This document shows, piece by piece, positions 34,806 through 43,314 of a stretch of DNA of 64,000 bases (its first letter is position 1; every line of letters begins with the position of its first letter). The DNA lies in the NCBI GenBank assembly GCA_905372565.1, contig CAJPPK010000001.1, positions 165,234-229,233 of the forward strand, given 5' to 3'. Source of the stretch: an uncultured Porphyromonas sp. (lineage in GTDB: Bacteria > Bacteroidota > Bacteroidia > Bacteroidales > Porphyromonadaceae). Below the pieces are notes generated by a model that saw only the letters and a list, made by a program, of their open reading frames with translations, had not been told where the DNA came from and made no database searches. A program made the translations under genes and the position numbers.

Positions 34806-36326
34806 ATGCAGCAGAAGATCCTTATCCTTGACTTTGGTTCCCAGACGACTCAGCTCATTGGGCGACGTCTTCGTGAGCTCAATACTTACTGTGAGATCAT
34901 CCCATATAATAAGCTCCCCGAAGATTTGACGGGTGTGGCTGGGATCATCCTCTCAGGTAGTCCTTACTCCGTGTATGATAGCGAAGCCTTTCGCATAGAT
35001 CTTTCTGCAATCCGAGGTAAGCTCCCTTTGCTGGGTATCTGCTATGGTGCCCAGAGCTTGGTCTATCAAGCAGGAGGTAAGGTGGAGCCTTGTGGCCTTC
35101 GTGAGTATGGCCGTGCTCATCTGACGATCAAGCATGAGCACGATAAGCTCATGGAGGGTATTCGTCCTGGAGGTATCGTCTGGATGTCGCACGGTGATAC
35201 GATCACTGATCTTCCTAAGAGCTTCCGTGTCGTAGCTAGCACCGAGGATGTAGAAGCGGCAGCTTTCCGCATTGACGGGGAAAAGACTTGGGGGGTACAG
35301 TTCCACCCCGAAGCCTTCCATTCCGAGGAAGGTCTCCAGCTGCTAAGCAACTTCTTGGATGTGACAGGTATCCGAGGTAATTGGTCTCCAGCCTCCTTCG
35401 TCGAAGCGACAGTCAAGGAGCTTAAGGCGCAGCTAGGTGACGATAAGGTGATCTTAGCTCTATCCGGCGGAGTAGATTCCTCTGTGACAGCTGTCTTGCT
35501 ACATAAGGCTATCGGTAAGAATCTCACCTGTATCTTCGTCGATCACGGTCTGCTTCGTAAGAACGAATATGAAAATGTCCTCCGAGACTATGAGCACCTA
35601 GGGCTGAATGTCATCGGAGTCAATGCGCGAGCCAAGTTCCTTGATGCCTTGAAGGGTGTAACTGACCCCGAGGAGAAGCGCAAGATCATCGGACGAGGCT
35701 TTATCGAAGTCTTTGACGAAGAGGCTAAGAAGCTCCAGGATATTAAGTGGCTTGGTCAAGGTACGATCTATCCTGACGTAATCGAATCATTAAGCATTAC
35801 CGGGACAGTCATTAAGAGCCATCATAATGTAGGTGGACTTCCTGAACGTATGAAGCTGAAGCTTGTTGAGCCACTCCGCCTGCTCTTCAAGGATGAGGTT
35901 CGTCGTGTCGGTCTAGAGATGGGCATGCAGGCGCATCTTATCAAGCGCCAACCTTTCCCAGGTCCAGGTCTTGGTATCCGTATCCTAGGAGAGATCACTG
36001 CGGATAAGATCGAGATCCTTCAGAATGCAGATGACATCTATATGTCGATGCTACGTGAATGGGGACTCTATGATCAAGTTTGGCAGGCAGGAGCTATCCT
36101 GCTACCTATTCGCTCCGTCGGGGTCATGGGGGACGAACGTACCTATGACTATACAATCGCACTGCGTGCTGTCACCAGTACGGATGCTATGAGTGCAGAC
36201 TGGGCACATCTCCCTTACGACTTCTTGGGTAAGGTCTCTAATGAGATCATCAATAAGGTCAAGGGGGTGAACCGCGTAGTCTATGATATCTCCTCCAAGC
36301 CACCCAGCACAATCGAGTGGGAGTAG
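34806..36326 (+). CDS. guaA: GMP synthase (glutamine-hydrolysing)
   Basis: The 506-residue enzyme aminates XMP to GMP. The class I glutamine amidotransferase domain (about 1-190) has the nucleophile C79 in LGICYGAQSL and the histidine-glutamate pair in VQFHPEAFHSEEG. The ATP pyrophosphatase domain has the P-loop LALSGGVDSSV near residue 220, and the C-terminal dimerisation domain ends PSTIEWE. It is a single-gene unit with its own promoter and terminator. Confidence 0.97.
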   Translation: MQQKILILDFGSQTTQLIGRRLRELNTYCEIIPYNKLPEDLTGVAGIILSGSPYSVYDSEAFRIDLSAIRGKLPLLGICYGAQSLVYQAGGKVEPCGLREYGRAHLTIKHEHDKLMEGIRPGGIVWMSHGDTITDLPKSFRVVASTEDVEAAAFRIDGEKTWGVQFHPEAFHSEEGLQLLSNFLDVTGIRGNWSPASFVEATVKELKAQLGDDKVILALSGGVDSSVTAVLLHKAIGKNLTCIFVDHGLLRKNEYENVLRDYEHLGLNVIGVNARAKFLDALKGVTDPEEKRKIIGRGFIEVFDEEAKKLQDIKWLGQGTIYPDVIESLSITGTVIKSHHNVGGLPERMKLKLVEPLRLLFKDEVRRVGLEMGMQAHLIKRQPFPGPGLGIRILGEITADKIEILQNADDIYMSMLREWGLYDQVWQAGAILLPIRSVGVMGDERTYDYTIALRAVTSTDAMSADWAHLPYDFLGKVSNEIINKVKGVNRVVYDISSKPPSTIEWE

Positions 36327-36362
36327 ACTCGCCAAGTAATCACTGTTATTCATTTATTAGAG

Positions 36363-36404
36363 CCATTTCCCCGATACCGATGAGGCTTCGGGGAGATGGT
36401 TTCT
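36363..36404 (+). terminator. Terminator of guaA
   Basis: CCATTTCCCCGA pairs with TCGGGGAGATGG (one mismatch pair) around a 13-base loop, followed by TTTCTTCT. It lies 36 bases after the guaA stop. Confidence 0.75.
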
Positions 36405-36429
36405 TCTCATCTTATTATTTGCTTTTATA

Positions 36430-37248
36430 GTGTCTCAACACCAACTCCAGACGAAGAAGGTTACGACCCTTCGTCTCGCCGCGATGAAGACTCAAGGTGA
36501 GCCCATCGCCATGCTTACCGCCTATGACTATACGATGGCTCGTCTTGTGGATGCTGCTGGGGTAGATATGATCCTTGTGGGTGATTCTGCTGCCAATGTA
36601 ATGGCGGGTCATACGACGACACTCCCTATCACGCTCGAGCAGATGATCTATCATGGCTCTTGTGTCGTACGTGGTGTTCAGCATGCTTTCGTTGTGGTAG
36701 ATATGCCTTTCGGTAGCTATCAGGTCTCTGCTGAGCAGGCGGTCTCTTCGGCTATCCAGATCATGAAGGAGACGGGAGCTGATGCGGTTAAGCTAGAAGG
36801 TGGCGAGCGCCTCTTTCCTGCTATCCGTCTTATTATCGAAGCAGGCATTCCCGTAGTAGGTCATCTAGGTCTCACTCCGCAGTCTGTACATCAGCTTGGA
36901 GGCTATGGTCTGCAGGGCAAGGAAGGTGCTGCTGCTGATAAGCTATTGGAGGAGGCGCAAGGTCTTGAGCGTCTCGGCTGCTGTGCTGTAGTCCTAGAGA
37001 AGGTGCCTGCACAGGTCGCTAAGCGTGTCGCACAGACTTTACATATCCCGGTTATCGGTATCGGAGCTGGTGTAGATGTCGATGGTCAAGTACTCGTCTT
37101 GCAGGATATGCTCGGGATGGAGGATCGTTTTGCTCCTAAATTCCTTCGTCGCTTTGCTGCAGTAGGAGAGGCTATCAAGGATGCTACAGCTAGCTATGTC
37201 ACATCGGTGAAGGAGCGCTCCTTCCCCAATGAGAGCGAATCCTATTGA
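36430..37248 (+). CDS. panB: 3-methyl-2-oxobutanoate hydroxymethyltransferase
   Basis: PanB adds a hydroxymethyl group from methylene-THF to ketoisovalerate, giving ketopantoate for pantothenate and CoA. The 272-residue TIM-barrel protein has AMLTAYDYTMARLVD, MILVGDSAANVMAGH with the metal-binding aspartate, AVKLEGGE, and VVGHLGLTPQSVH. The start is GTG at 36430 (MSQHQLQTKK); no ATG precedes it in frame. It precedes the UPF0126 gene by 11 bases. Confidence 0.95.
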   Translation: MSQHQLQTKKVTTLRLAAMKTQGEPIAMLTAYDYTMARLVDAAGVDMILVGDSAANVMAGHTTTLPITLEQMIYHGSCVVRGVQHAFVVVDMPFGSYQVSAEQAVSSAIQIMKETGADAVKLEGGERLFPAIRLIIEAGIPVVGHLGLTPQSVHQLGGYGLQGKEGAAADKLLEEAQGLERLGCCAVVLEKVPAQVAKRVAQTLHIPVIGIGAGVDVDGQVLVLQDMLGMEDRFAPKFLRRFAAVGEAIKDATASYVTSVKERSFPNESESY

Positions 37249-37259
37249 TCTCATAGCTG

Positions 37260-37919
37260 ATGGATCTATCAAGTATCATTGACCTAGGGAGCTTCGTCAC
37301 GTGGTGTGACTATCTTGGTACGCTAGCATTTGCTATCAGTGGCATCCGTCTGGCGGCGGGGAAGGGATTTGACTGGTTCGGTGCCTATGTCGTCGGCTTT
37401 GTGACTGCTGTCGGTGGTGGGACGATCCGTGACATCCTGTTGGACATTAAGCCTTTCTGGCTAGTGCAACCTTCCTACTTGATTATTACGGCACTTGGCT
37501 TAGTCTTTACGATTATCTTCCGTCGCCAGGTCGTGCGCCTCAATCACTCATTATTCTTCTTCGATGCCGTAGGGCTAGGGCTCTTCGTCGTTGTAGGGGT
37601 AGCGAAGTCCTATGCGGGAGGATTCCCATGGTGGGTCGCCGTTATTATGGGGACGATCACCGGTTCCTTCGGAGGGCTTCTGCGTGATGTTTTGATCCGA
37701 GAGACGCCGCTGATCTTCCGTACAGATTTCTATGCTTCGGCTTGTATGCTTGGTGGGGTGGTCTATGTCTTGCTAGGTCATTATACGCAGCTTCCTATTG
37801 AGATCGTGCAGTTTTTCTCGGCGCTATCTGTACTTCTTCTTCGTGTACTAGCCGTGGTACTGCATATTCAGCTACCTACTTTCCATCCGCAAGATCCCGA
37901 TAAGCATCCTCAAGTATAG
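37260..37919 (+). CDS. UPF0126 (YicG) / TRIC-like cation channel family membrane protein
   Basis: The 219-residue protein is composed of two copies of a three-helix UPF0126 unit (about 15-100 and 103-190). Each copy has a glycine-rich kink: FVTAVGGGTIRDILLD in the first and GTITGSFGGLLRDVLI in the second. Bacterial members are structural relatives of TRIC trimeric channels, and some have been described as glycine transporters or potassium channels, so the substrate is uncertain. It follows panB closely, but a shared role is not evident. Confidence 0.88.
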   Translation: MDLSSIIDLGSFVTWCDYLGTLAFAISGIRLAAGKGFDWFGAYVVGFVTAVGGGTIRDILLDIKPFWLVQPSYLIITALGLVFTIIFRRQVVRLNHSLFFFDAVGLGLFVVVGVAKSYAGGFPWWVAVIMGTITGSFGGLLRDVLIRETPLIFRTDFYASACMLGGVVYVLLGHYTQLPIEIVQFFSALSVLLLRVLAVVLHIQLPTFHPQDPDKHPQV

Positions 37920-37977
37920 CGCTCTGGACTGAGAGGGTAATTAGGCTAGAGTCACATCGAGTATAATTACCCCAAAG

Positions 37978-38072
37978 ATTACAATATACGTAATCGTTAG
38001 GTCGCAATATACCCAATCACCTAGTCACAATATACCTAACCGGATGGTTGTGATATACCTAATCCAAAGAGC
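37978..38072 (-). repeat. Tandem array A3: four 23-bp units, core GGTATATTGT (minus strand)
   Basis: Plus-strand cores AATATAC, AATATAC, AATATAC and GATATAC start at 37983, 38006, 38029 and 38052, each exactly 23 bases apart. The first unit reads GATTACAATATACGTAATC, a dyad with 6-base arms. The array starts about 60 bases after the upstream stop. Beyond it, to 38220, nothing was recognised. Confidence 0.88.
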
Positions 38073-38222
38073 TAGATATAGGCATGTGTGTATGTCAGTC
38101 AAGAGTGATCCTATGGTCAGACTTGGTGTATATGGATTGCCCTGTTTAATCTGATCCCACCGATAGGCTCTTTAAGCCCTTTGTGCGGTGCTTTTGATGC
38201 CTAGTGAGCTAAGTATTTCTAT

Positions 38223-38230
38223 TATCTTTG
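38223..38230 (+). promoter_or_regulatory. -7 box before the 38304 gene
   Basis: TATCTTTG lies 73 bases before the ATG. A TTTG at 38193 is slightly farther away than the usual 19-21 bases. Confidence 0.4.
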
Positions 38231-38303
38231 TCTTGAGCTAGTAGTGCGACTTGGTAGTCTTAATTGATGAGACTGACGGATCAGCACGAGAGCCTTTCTC
38301 CCT

Positions 38304-38597
38304 ATGGCAAGTAAGAAAGATTTCAAGAAAGAAGTCATTGCTGAAGTGATGAGCCTCTTTGATGAGGCGTTGATCATTCGCTCGGTCTCCGGTAGTGAGG
38401 CTATGGAGCGTGAAGTCGAAGAGCTGATGGATGACATCATGGTATTTACCGATGATACACTCCGTCGCATCGACCACCCCGATGGTAAGGATAACCCCAA
38501 GCTAGTGCATGCCTATTATCGCTCGCTAAGAGCCCATGTGGCAGCAGAGCTTGCGAAACTCTCTGAGCGATTGGATGAGTTTGTGGAAGCTCTCTAA
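38304..38597 (+). CDS. Small helical hypothetical protein, 97 residues
   Basis: No family is recognised. The product is highly charged and predicted all-helical: a basic start MASKKDFKKEV, an acidic middle EREVEELMDDIMVFTDD, and a closing helix HVAAELAKLSERLDEFVEAL. It has no signal peptide or membrane segment. It has its own promoter box and is the first of a colinear run of seven genes (acyltransferase, amidase, pyrE, SRPBCC, lipoprotein, cls). Small proteins of this type are found in other Bacteroidota, but I cannot give a function. Confidence 0.7.
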   Translation: MASKKDFKKEVIAEVMSLFDEALIIRSVSGSEAMEREVEELMDDIMVFTDDTLRRIDHPDGKDNPKLVHAYYRSLRAHVAAELAKLSERLDEFVEAL

Positions 38598-38623
38598 GTG
38601 ACATTCATCTATAAAGAATCACC

Positions 38624-39169
38624 TTGCGTAAACAAATAGCCCAGCGTCTTCTTAGCTGGATGGGATGGCAGGTATTACCGTTGCCTGCGGATCATCCTAA
38701 GGGGAGTGTCATCTGTGTCGCTCCTCACACAAGTAATATGGACTTTATCCTCGGGCTTCTCTTTTCATGGGTTGTCGGCATTCGCTCAGGCTTCCTCATG
38801 AAGAGCGAGTGGTTTTTCTTCCCACTCGGAAGCCTTTTTCGTTCTCTTGGCGGTATCCCCGTCAACCGAAAGGAGCGAAGCCAGACTGTCGAGCGTATCC
38901 AACAGCTACTCCAGCAGGAAGGACAGATGCATATCGCTATCACTCCTGAAGGCACACGCTCCCGTAGCGAGAAGTGGAAGAGTGGCTTCTACCATATTGC
39001 TCAAGCGGCAGAACTACCGATAGAGCTCGCAGTCATCGACTATCAGAAGAAGGAAGTAGGTATCTTCGAGGTATTCCACCCTACGGGCAATGCCGAAGAG
39101 GATCTAACTTATATCCGCCAGCGCTATCGAGCTGAGCAAGCCAAGCACCCCGATCAGTTTACTCCCTAG
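38624..39169 (+). CDS. 1-acyl-sn-glycerol-3-phosphate acyltransferase (PlsC) family protein
   Basis: The 181-residue enzyme belongs to the PlsC superfamily, which acylates lysophosphatidate or related lipids at the membrane. The catalytic HX4D box is HTSNMD in CVAPHTSNMDFIL near residue 32, and the acceptor-binding ITPEGTRSRSEKWKSG lies near residue 106. It is shorter than PlsC and may be a Bacteroidota paralogue with a different acceptor. The start is TTG at 38624; a stop precedes it in frame and there is no ATG, so this codon is the only usable start. A cardiolipin synthase ends the same run of genes. Confidence 0.85.
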   Translation: MRKQIAQRLLSWMGWQVLPLPADHPKGSVICVAPHTSNMDFILGLLFSWVVGIRSGFLMKSEWFFFPLGSLFRSLGGIPVNRKERSQTVERIQQLLQQEGQMHIAITPEGTRSRSEKWKSGFYHIAQAAELPIELAVIDYQKKEVGIFEVFHPTGNAEEDLTYIRQRYRAEQAKHPDQFTP

Positions 39170-39177
39170 ACTTACCT

Positions 39178-39969
39178 ATGGTTACTCCCGCTCCACTAAG
39201 AGTAGGTGCTGTGCAGTGTGAGATACATTGGAATAATGTATCTGCTAATCTAGAGCTCATCGAGTCCTTTGTAGCGAAGTATGCCTCGGAGGTCAATCTA
39301 CTCATCTTCCCTGAGACGATCACTACGGGCTTCTCATCAGAAGCCGCCAAGCTCGCTGATGAAGAGCGAGGTATGACCTATCAGCACCTCTTGAGCCTTG
39401 CAGAGCAGTATCAAGTGTCGATCATGGGGAGCTATCTCAGTCGAGTAGAGGAGCAGATACAGAATCTTGTCTTCCTCATCGAGCCTGATGGACGTGTACA
39501 GCTTCAAGCTAAGCGTCATCTCTTTGCTCCAGGGGGAGAGAAAGACTTTGTTTCGCCTGCTACAGAGCGACAGATCTTCTCCTACCGAGACTGGCGTATC
39601 CTTCCTGTGATTTGCTATGATTTACGCTTCCCGGTCTGGTGTCGTAATGTGGCCAACGAGTATGATATCCTCATCGCTGTAGCTAACTGGCCTCGCCCAC
39701 GAAGAGAAGTCTTCCGCACCCTCCTTAGAGCACGAGCAATGGAGAATCTCTCCTATGCCATCGGAGTGAATCGAATAGGCGAAGATCCTCAAGGGCTAGT
39801 CTATGTCGGTGACTCGGCTATCCTCAATGCACGAGGGCAGGCGCTTGCTGAGGCTCAGACCGAAGGGATGGAAGTCCTTGTGGCAACACTGGACTATGCC
39901 CTCTTAGCTGATCTCCGACGTAAGTTCCCCGTCTGGGCAGACGCTGATACCTTCGACCTAACTATCTAG
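39178..39969 (+). CDS. Carbon-nitrogen hydrolase, omega-amidase-like (nitrilase superfamily)
   Basis: The 263-residue protein has the nitrilase-superfamily triad: E46 in FPETITTGF, K112 in AKRHLFAPGGE, and C146 in ICYDLRFPVW. These sequences match the YafV/omega-amidase group, which hydrolyses 2-oxoglutaramate and similar omega-amides, a metabolite-repair reaction. It starts 8 bases after the acyltransferase. Substrate assignment is by motif resemblance only. Confidence 0.88.
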   Translation: MVTPAPLRVGAVQCEIHWNNVSANLELIESFVAKYASEVNLLIFPETITTGFSSEAAKLADEERGMTYQHLLSLAEQYQVSIMGSYLSRVEEQIQNLVFLIEPDGRVQLQAKRHLFAPGGEKDFVSPATERQIFSYRDWRILPVICYDLRFPVWCRNVANEYDILIAVANWPRPRREVFRTLLRARAMENLSYAIGVNRIGEDPQGLVYVGDSAILNARGQALAEAQTEGMEVLVATLDYALLADLRRKFPVWADADTFDLTI

Positions 39970-40014
39970 CTAGCCCTTTGCTTCTCTTAGAATCATCTCA
40001 ACTCCTCAAATACA

Positions 40015-40656
40015 ATGAGTACCCTAACTACACAGCAACGTGTCGCTGAGGCACTTCTCCAAGTGAAGGCTGTCAAGCTACAGCCCGAGAATCCATTTAC
40101 CTGGGCTTCTGGCTGGAAGTCTCCTATCTACTGTGATAATCGTGTCACCCTCTCTTATCCCGAGGTACGTACGCTTATCAAGACGGAGCTTGCAGAGGCT
40201 ATCCGCTCGTCCTTCGAGGCGCCTGATGTCATCGCAGGTGTGGCTACAGGAGCGATCGCTCAGGGTGCTCTGGTGGCAGATCTGCTTGGATTACCTTTTG
40301 TATATATTCGTCCCGTAGCAAAGAATCATGGGATGGGTAATCAGATCGAAGGCGAATTGCCCGAAGGATCACGTGTTCTCGTCGTCGAAGATCTTATCTC
40401 TACGGGAGGGAGTAGCCTAAAGGCTGTCGAAGCTATTCGTCGTGCGGGGAGCACCGTCCTTGGTATGGTAGCTGTCTATACCCACGGATTCCCTCAGGCA
40501 GAGGAAGCCTTTGCCTCGGCGGATGTGCGCTTACATACGCTTAGCAACTATGACGCTGTGATCTCGCAGGCTCTGGCTACGGGCTATATATCGGCTGATG
40601 ACGAAGCTCTCCTAAAGGAGTGGCGTCGGGATCCAGCAGCCTGGATGGGGAAATAG
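40015..40656 (+). CDS. pyrE: Orotate phosphoribosyltransferase
   Basis: The 213-residue enzyme joins orotate and PRPP to make OMP. It has the PRPP loop VLVVEDLISTGGSSLKAVEAI region near residue 124, the flexible catalytic loop VRPVAKNHGMGNQIEG, and the N-terminal FTWASGWKSPIYCDNR that binds orotate. The next enzyme, pyrF, is at 21597. It follows the amidase by 45 bases and precedes the SRPBCC gene by 55. Confidence 0.96.
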   Translation: MSTLTTQQRVAEALLQVKAVKLQPENPFTWASGWKSPIYCDNRVTLSYPEVRTLIKTELAEAIRSSFEAPDVIAGVATGAIAQGALVADLLGLPFVYIRPVAKNHGMGNQIEGELPEGSRVLVVEDLISTGGSSLKAVEAIRRAGSTVLGMVAVYTHGFPQAEEAFASADVRLHTLSNYDAVISQALATGYISADDEALLKEWRRDPAAWMGK

Positions 40657-40711
40657 TTTCCTTCCTTTCTCTCATCAATTACTTTCACGCATAACATACA
40701 GAGCAATATAT

Positions 40712-41137
40712 ATGAGTGACTACACTAGTTCGATCAAGACGATAGCGGCACCTCGTACGAATGTTTATAACCGGCTCGCTAACCTCAGTGGTCTCGCCTC
40801 TGTACAAGATAGACTACCCGAGGAGGCACGTGAGAAGATCTCGATCGAGGCGATTGATAATGATAGCTGTGCTTTCGTGATCCCAGGTGCTGGACGTCTT
40901 GTCTTACGAGTCGTCGAGCGTGAGCCTGAGGGGACGATCAAGCTAGCTACAGAGCAGTCACCCATTGATCTTACCCTGTGGATCCAGCTCCTTGAGCCTA
41001 CCTATGGAGATACTCGCCTGCGTCTGACGCTACGTGCAGATCTCAATTTCTTCATGCGTAAGATGATCGGAGGTAAGCTTCAGGAGGGTATCGATAAGCT
41101 CGCTGATATGCTTACGATGATCCCGTACAATAACTAA
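40712..41137 (+). CDS. SRPBCC-fold (polyketide cyclase-like) protein
   Basis: The 141-residue protein fits the START/SRPBCC helix-grip fold. An N-terminal strand and helix (SSIKTIAAPRTNVYNRLANLSG) lead into a run of beta strands (CAFVIPGAGRLVLRVVERE and LWIQLLEPTYGDTRLRLTLRA). A long C-terminal helix, GGKLQEGIDKLADMLTMIPY, closes the pocket. Such proteins bind hydrophobic ligands, but the ligand here is unknown. Related genes next to pyrE occur in other Bacteroidales. The start codon is the ATG at 40712. Confidence 0.75.
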   Translation: MSDYTSSIKTIAAPRTNVYNRLANLSGLASVQDRLPEEAREKISIEAIDNDSCAFVIPGAGRLVLRVVEREPEGTIKLATEQSPIDLTLWIQLLEPTYGDTRLRLTLRADLNFFMRKMIGGKLQEGIDKLADMLTMIPYNN

Positions 41138-41140
41138 GAT

Positions 41141-41620
41141 GTGACAGATCGCATTAAGCATATCAAGGCACTTCTCGCTAAGAGTGCCTGTGGCGTAGGA
41201 CTCTCTATGTCCTTACTCACTGCATGTGGTAAGGTCGTAGAGAGTCCTGTGCCTAATTGGCGGGTGTACTATGAGTTCTCTCCTCAGCAGACAACTTATC
41301 GATCTTTGTTAGCTCCAGGTGGGATGGTACTCATCCCTCAGTCTGAAGTCTCCTCCATGTCGCTGAGCCCGATGGGTATCGCTGTCCTTCGCTCCCTGAC
41401 AAGCTCGGATTACTATGCCTTTGATCTAGCTTGCCCAGTGGAGACGAACCCGCTAAGTCGCCTTGAACAAGAGGGTTTAGCGCTGAAGTGTCCACGCTGT
41501 GGAAGTCGATTTGATGTGACCTCGGGAGCGGGTGTCCCTGTCGAGGGGATTGCTCAGCATCCTTTACGTCGCTACCGAGCATCCTTGACAGCGAGAGGGA
41601 CAATTCTTGTAGTCAATTAA
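41141..41620 (+). CDS. Lipoprotein with a Rieske-like domain lacking the histidine ligands
   Basis: The 159-residue product starts with GTG at 41141, three bases after the upstream stop. A lipoprotein signal (GVGLSMSLLTAC) ends in the lipobox cysteine near residue 29. The body resembles a Rieske fold: ITFxLACPVE-like ACPVETN near residue 101 and LKCPRCGSRFDVTSGAG near residue 117. True Rieske proteins have CxH and CxxH, and related Bacteroidota lipoproteins tend to have CxxC pairs. Here the first pair has only one cysteine and the second is CPRC. Metal binding is therefore doubtful; function unknown. Confidence 0.7.
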   Translation: MTDRIKHIKALLAKSACGVGLSMSLLTACGKVVESPVPNWRVYYEFSPQQTTYRSLLAPGGMVLIPQSEVSSMSLSPMGIAVLRSLTSSDYYAFDLACPVETNPLSRLEQEGLALKCPRCGSRFDVTSGAGVPVEGIAQHPLRRYRASLTARGTILVVN

Positions 41621-41637
41621 CTTTTGGCTTTTCGTTT

Positions 41638-43065
41638 ATGGACTTCTCTACTTGGCTTGTTATTGCCTACCTGTTCACAGTCTTGGGGGTAATGGCTACG
41701 GTCTTGAGCGAGAACCGTAATCCGCTCAAGGCTTCAGCTTGGATCATGATCGTAGGGCTGATACCGGTCTTTGGGATCATGCTTTATGTGGTCTTTGGTC
41801 AAGATCAACGGCGCCTACATAGCATTAATCGACGCTTCAATCGGCGGGTAATGCGGAAGCCACAAGTCCTTACTCTTCCCAAACATCTGCAGAAGAAGCG
41901 ACTATCCCATGCTCAGCACAGACAGCTGATAGAGCTTTTAGAGACCAACTCCCAAAGTTCTTTGCTCCAAGTACAGTCGATGGATATCTATGCCTGGGGG
42001 GGGGACATGTACGAGGCGCTCTTTAGTGACCTAGAGAAGGCAGAAGAGTACATCCATCTGCAGGCTTACATCTTCGCACCTGATGCCGTCCTTGACCGTC
42101 TCTCGGACATTCTCATCCGAAAGGCTAGCGAAGGCGTCTCGGTACGTGTGATTTATGATCACTTGGGCTCCTATAATGTAAGCAAGAGAGTATGGAATCG
42201 CCTGCGAGAGGCAGGGGTCCAGGTGTACGCCTTCATGCGTGTCGTCTTCCCGCTCCTATCTACTACGGTAAATTATCGTAACCACCGCAAGATCGTCGTC
42301 ATCGATGGGCGCATTGGCTACGTAGGGGGGATGAACTTTGCCCAGAGGTATCTCACCGGAAACGATTTAGGAAAATGGCGTGATACCCACTTTCGACTAA
42401 CGGGAGTTGCGGTGGCGGGCTTGCAAAGCTCCTTCTTGATCGACTGGTACGCAGTCTCTCGCCGTGTCGTCAATATAGACCGCTACCTAGCACCGGCTAT
42501 CGAACCTAACGAATACTCCCCTTCGATCCAGTTCGTCCCAGGGGGACCCATCAGCATGTGGCGCACCATCGAGCAGGCGATCATCTATATGATCTCCCGT
42601 GCCGATAACTCGATCTGTATTCAGACGCCCTACTTCCTCCCCACGGAGAACCTCAATAACGCCATCATCACAGCTGCTTTGGCGGGCATCAAGGTAGAGC
42701 TGATGCTTCCCCGACGTACGGATTCTCGCTTGACGACCTATGCTGCATGCTCCTATCTTGAGCAACTCCTGGAGGCAGGGGTGCGTGTATTCTTCTATGA
42801 CAGAGGGTTCCTGCACTCCAAGCTACTCATCGTGGATGACCGAGTCTCGACGATCGGATCGGCTAATATGGACTTCCGTAGCCTAGAGCATAACTTTGAG
42901 ATCTCGGGCTTCGTATATGATGAGGGGACGGCACGTAGGTTACACACGCTCTTCGATCAGGATAAGCAAGCCTGCACCGAGCTGATGATCTCCGAGTGGT
43001 CTAAGCGAGGTCGCCTAGAGCGCTTCGCTGAGTCGGTGATGCGTCTCTTTGCTCCTCTCCTTTGA
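41638..43065 (+). CDS. cls: Cardiolipin synthase (phospholipase D superfamily)
   Basis: The 475-residue membrane enzyme condenses two phosphatidylglycerol molecules into cardiolipin and glycerol. Two N-terminal membrane helices (about 4-22 and 33-52) are followed by two HKD motifs: H216 in HRKIVVIDGRIGYVGG and H393 in HSKLLIVDDRVSTIGSAN. The NPLKASAWI segment before helix 2 is typical of bacterial Cls. It closes the seven-gene run starting at 38304. Confidence 0.95.
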   Translation: MDFSTWLVIAYLFTVLGVMATVLSENRNPLKASAWIMIVGLIPVFGIMLYVVFGQDQRRLHSINRRFNRRVMRKPQVLTLPKHLQKKRLSHAQHRQLIELLETNSQSSLLQVQSMDIYAWGGDMYEALFSDLEKAEEYIHLQAYIFAPDAVLDRLSDILIRKASEGVSVRVIYDHLGSYNVSKRVWNRLREAGVQVYAFMRVVFPLLSTTVNYRNHRKIVVIDGRIGYVGGMNFAQRYLTGNDLGKWRDTHFRLTGVAVAGLQSSFLIDWYAVSRRVVNIDRYLAPAIEPNEYSPSIQFVPGGPISMWRTIEQAIIYMISRADNSICIQTPYFLPTENLNNAIITAALAGIKVELMLPRRTDSRLTTYAACSYLEQLLEAGVRVFFYDRGFLHSKLLIVDDRVSTIGSANMDFRSLEHNFEISGFVYDEGTARRLHTLFDQDKQACTELMISEWSKRGRLERFAESVMRLFAPLL

Positions 43066-43142
43066 TCAAGGGCTGTGTCTTAGTCCTCACGCTTCGGTAG
43101 GAGAGACAGCAGATCCTACGAGCTATCAAGCCGAGAATAAAT

Positions 43143-43186
43143 GAAGCCTAGCACGAGCCTCAATGAATGAGGAGGTGCTAGGCTTC
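43143..43186. terminator. Hairpin downstream of cls, possible bidirectional terminator
   Basis: GAAGCCTAGCAC pairs perfectly with GTGCTAGGCTTC. The loop itself can pair CCTC with GAGG. T tracts are weak on both strands. It could end cls on the plus strand or the candidate minus-strand small RNA. Confidence 0.6.
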
Positions 43187-43306
43187 TACCGTTTAAGAGC
43201 TCGTCGGCGTCCCTACCATAAGGGGTAGCCTATCGCTACGTAAGGGATGGTGACGAGAAATATTTCTCTCCAAGGCTAGAAAGCTATGGAGGTTGTTTTC
43301 TGAAGG
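43143..43306 (-). ncRNA. Candidate structured small RNA (rod-shaped, 6S-like in outline)
   Basis: A minus-strand TACCTTTG box lies at 43307-43314. Below it the minus-strand RNA has three nested stems in series: CTCGTC (43252-43257 with 43200-43205), TCCCT/AGGGA (43243-43247 with 43210-43214) and GTAGC/GCTAC (43235-43239 with 43225-43229), separated by small internal loops. A palindrome GAGAAATATTTCTC precedes them and the hairpin at 43143-43186 ends the unit. The length of about 160 bases and the interrupted rod suggest a regulatory RNA such as 6S, but no family consensus could be confirmed. Confidence 0.4.
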
Positions 43307-43314
43307 CAAAGGTA
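43307..43314 (-). promoter_or_regulatory. Minus-strand -7 box before the candidate small RNA
   Basis: TACCTTTG fits TANNTTTG. There is no protein gene on the minus strand downstream of it, which is why an RNA gene is proposed. No -33 TTTG was found at the right distance. Confidence 0.4.
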
